Assembly (NCBI GenBank): GCA_021808195.1
Contig: JAKBCE010000062.1
Coordinates: 1-14,183 of the forward strand
DNA length: 14,183 bases
DNA from: Pseudomonadota bacterium
GTDB lineage: Bacteria > Pseudomonadota > Gammaproteobacteria > Steroidobacterales > Steroidobacteraceae
Direction: 5' to 3'
Shown here in pieces: positions 12,174 to 14,183 of the stretch (the stretch's first letter is position 1; every line of letters begins with the position of its first letter). The position numbers and the translations under genes were made by a program. Below the pieces are notes generated by a model. It saw only the letters and a list, made by a program, of their open reading frames with translations, made no database searches and was not told the origin of the DNA.

Positions 12174-14183
12174 GTGATCGCCTATCTCGTCTGTGCCGCT
12201 GCGTATGTGCTGCTGCTCGTCGCGTGCCTCACGCTGTGGCGGCGCCGGCTGACCGGCTCCGGCATCTCCACGGCGGTGCTCGCGGAGTTCGGCTGGTCGC
12301 TGCTGATCGGACTGCAGGGGCGCATCGGTCCCTATGCGCCCGTGCTGGTCATCGCGGCTGAGTATCTGCGTGACATTGCCTGGGCGCTGGTCCTGGTGCG
12401 CTGCCTGAGCGGCGCTGCGACCACCGGCCTCGGGCGCATCGCCCAGCGCACCCTCACCGCCCTCGTCGGGCTCGTGGCGCTCTGGGCCATCGGCTCATTT
12501 CTGCCCGGTGAGCCCAGCGTGCTGGTCCGCGCGGCCGGGCGCTACTGGCTCTGGGGCGGGTTCCTCCTCGCCATCACCGGGCTCGTGCTCGTCGAGCAGG
12601 TGGCGCGCAACACCCGCGCCACTCAGCGGTGGAGCCTGAAGTACCTGTGGCTGGCGATCGCGGCAATCTACGCCTGGGACCTGTGCCTGTATTCGGTGGC
12701 CATGCTGCACGGCAGCCTCGCCGCCGTGCTCTGGACCGACCGCGGCTTCGTGAACGCCGCCCTCGCGGTGCTGCTGGCGATCAGCTTCAGCCGCATCCCC
12801 GAGTGGGAGTCGGCCGCCTTCCTGTCCCCACGCATCGTCTTCTTCAGCGCGACGCTCCTCGGTGCGGCGCTCTACGTGATGGTCATGGCGGTGGGCAGCT
12901 TCCTGATCCGCCGCTTCGGCGGCTCCTGGGGCGCCGCCGGCCAGCTGCTGTTTCTGGCCGTGGGCGCGCTGGTCCTGGCGATTGCGGCACTCTCGGAGCA
13001 GTTCCGCGCCTGGTCGCGCGTCACCATCGCCAAGTACCTCTTCCCGTACCGCTACGATTACCGCACCGAGTGGCAGAAGCTCACCCGGGCCCTCTCGGAG
13101 GGCGGCGAGACGCCGCTGCACGAGCGCATTGCGCGCGTCATGGCCGGATTCTTAAGTGCCACGAGCGGCGGGCTGTGGCTGAAGGACGAGGAGGGGGCGT
13201 ATATCCCGGCGGGCGGTGAACTCGCCCCGCCCGGCGCGCCTCGCGAAAGCGGCCATGCGGCCTTCTTCGAATACCTCCGCGAACGCGAGTGGATCTGCGA
13301 TCTGGAAGAGGTGCGGGCCTTGCGCGCCGGCCAGTCGGGCCGCCAGCCGCCGCTCGATCCGCCCGAGTGGATGCTCGAGAACGGCCGTTACTGGCTGGTC
13401 GTGCCGCTGATCTGCACCGAGGCGCTGGTCGGGTTCGTGCTGATCGGCCAGCCGCTCGCCGCGGTGCGCCTCTCCTGGGAGGAACTCGATCTGCTGCGCG
13501 CCGCCGGGCGGCAGGTGGCGAGCTTTCTCGCCTTCGAGCAGGCCGCCGAGCGGCTGGCCGAGGCGCACCAGTTCGAGGCGCTGAACCGGCTCTCGGCGGT
13601 GCTGATGCACGACCTGCGCCACCTCATCGCCCAGCAGGCGCTGGTGGTGCAGAACGCTGCCCGGCACCGCGGCAACCCCGAGTTCTTCGACGACGCCATC
13701 CTCACCATCGACAATTCGGTCAAGCGCATGACGCGCCTGATGGATGAGCTGCGCAGCGGCGTGCTCACCGAGCAGCGTCAGCGGGTGGAGTTCGCCGATC
13801 TCTGTGCCGAGGCGATCCGCCGCTGCGCCGGGCGCGCCCCGGCGCCGCGGCTCGAGGTCGGGGAGCGCGCCGAGGCGGTGCTCAACCGCGAGCGGCTGCT
13901 GCAGGTGATCGAACACCTCATCCGTAATGCCCAGGAGGCGACACCCGAGAGCGGATCGGTTACCGTATCGGTGCACCGGGCGGGCCGTCACGGCGTCATC
14001 GAAGTGGCGGACACCGGCTGCGGGATGGATGCGACGTTCATCCGGGAGCGGCTGTTCCGGCCCTTCGAGACCACCAAGGGCGAGCGGGGATTCGGCATCG
14101 GGGCCTACCAGGCGCGCGAATTCGTGCGCAAGAGCGGCGGGTCGATCGAGGTCGAGAGCACCCCGGGACGCGGCACCCGCTTC
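12174..14183 (+). CDS. PEP-CTERM system sensor histidine kinase PrsK (3' end beyond window)
   Basis: The first 670 residues are present and the frame is open at the right edge. The N-terminal 290 or so residues form about eight membrane helices, followed by a GAF-like region (about 310-450), a dimerisation/phosphoacceptor segment with LMHDLRHLI (H479 is the likely phosphorylated histidine) and a catalytic ATPase domain. The ATPase shows the N box (N585 in HLIRNAQEA), the G1 box DTGCG (613-617), FRPFETTKG and the G2 box GFGIG (639-643). Multi-helix, GAF and kinase in this order, with MHDLRH, is typical of PrsK, the sensor of PrsK/PrsR in XrtA/PEP-CTERM bacteria. PrsR, a sigma-54-dependent response regulator, would be expected directly downstream, outside the window. 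I chose GTG 12174-12176: the nearby ATG at 12165 is out of frame and hits a stop after three codons. The upstream ribosome site is weak. Very few residues should be missing. Confidence 0.88.
   Translation, partial: MIAYLVCAAAYVLLLVACLTLWRRRLTGSGISTAVLAEFGWSLLIGLQGRIGPYAPVLVIAAEYLRDIAWALVLVRCLSGAATTGLGRIAQRTLTALVGLVALWAIGSFLPGEPSVLVRAAGRYWLWGGFLLAITGLVLVEQVARNTRATQRWSLKYLWLAIAAIYAWDLCLYSVAMLHGSLAAVLWTDRGFVNAALAVLLAISFSRIPEWESAAFLSPRIVFFSATLLGAALYVMVMAVGSFLIRRFGGSWGAAGQLLFLAVGALVLAIAALSEQFRAWSRVTIAKYLFPYRYDYRTEWQKLTRALSEGGETPLHERIARVMAGFLSATSGGLWLKDEEGAYIPAGGELAPPGAPRESGHAAFFEYLREREWICDLEEVRALRAGQSGRQPPLDPPEWMLENGRYWLVVPLICTEALVGFVLIGQPLAAVRLSWEELDLLRAAGRQVASFLAFEQAAERLAEAHQFEALNRLSAVLMHDLRHLIAQQALVVQNAARHRGNPEFFDDAILTIDNSVKRMTRLMDELRSGVLTEQRQRVEFADLCAEAIRRCAGRAPAPRLEVGERAEAVLNRERLLQVIEHLIRNAQEATPESGSVTVSVHRAGRHGVIEVADTGCGMDATFIRERLFRPFETTKGERGFGIGAYQAREFVRKSGGSIEVESTPGRGTRF

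Noticed and set aside
1..14183. CRISPR arrays, tRNA or rRNA genes, insertion sequences
   Set aside because: I saw no regularly spaced repeats, no tRNA-like cloverleaf, no rRNA signature and no transposase or terminal inverted repeats in the window.

Overview
The window is GC-rich throughout and uses high-GC codons. Four genes tie it to the exosortase A (XrtA)/PEP-CTERM system of Gram-negative exopolysaccharide producers: a PEP-CTERM-locus polysaccharide deacetylase, two PEP-CTERM sorted proteins and the start of the PrsK sensor kinase. With the lipoprotein, this suggests an environmental Gamma- or Betaproteobacterium. I cannot place it more precisely from sequence alone.

Layout. Positions 1-216 hold no confident gene. 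Positions 217-2323 are a minus-strand envelope block: a PEP-CTERM protein (1496-2266) with a sigma-54-type promoter, a terminator, the deacetylase (457-1368), a short uncertain ORF and a final terminator. Positions 2507-9197 are a very different block that looks like a biological-conflict (anti-phage type) module. It has a minus-strand SLOG-like sensor fused to four membrane helices (2507-4342). Divergent from it is a plus-strand pair, a SIR2-like/TIR fusion (4624-6009) overlapping by ATGA an nSTAND NTPase with a membrane helix and TPR-like repeats (6006-9197). A strong hairpin at 9243-9272 closes this block. The envelope theme then resumes: a second PEP-CTERM protein (9307-10044, minus) with its own near-consensus sigma-54 promoter, a lipoprotein with three repeats and a six-blade NHL propeller (10339-12069, plus), and prsK (12174 to the right edge, plus, incomplete).

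How the genes may work together. PrsK is the sensor of the PrsK/PrsR pair, and PrsR-type regulators activate sigma-54 promoters. Both PEP-CTERM genes carry -24/-12 elements with exact spacing, so the window probably shows a sensor and two of its targets, all concerned with export and anchoring of surface proteins beside exopolysaccharide synthesis.

The central block contains the parts of Thoeris (TIR, SIR2, SLOG) in a different arrangement. The SIR2 is fused to the TIR and seems to lack its catalytic Asn/His pair. The SLOG domain sits on a membrane protein instead of on a SIR2 effector, and a STAND ATPase is added. My working model is that the nSTAND protein senses a trigger, the TIR processes NAD+ into a nucleotide signal or depletes it, and the SLOG-membrane protein responds by perturbing the membrane. 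This is inference from domain content and gene order.
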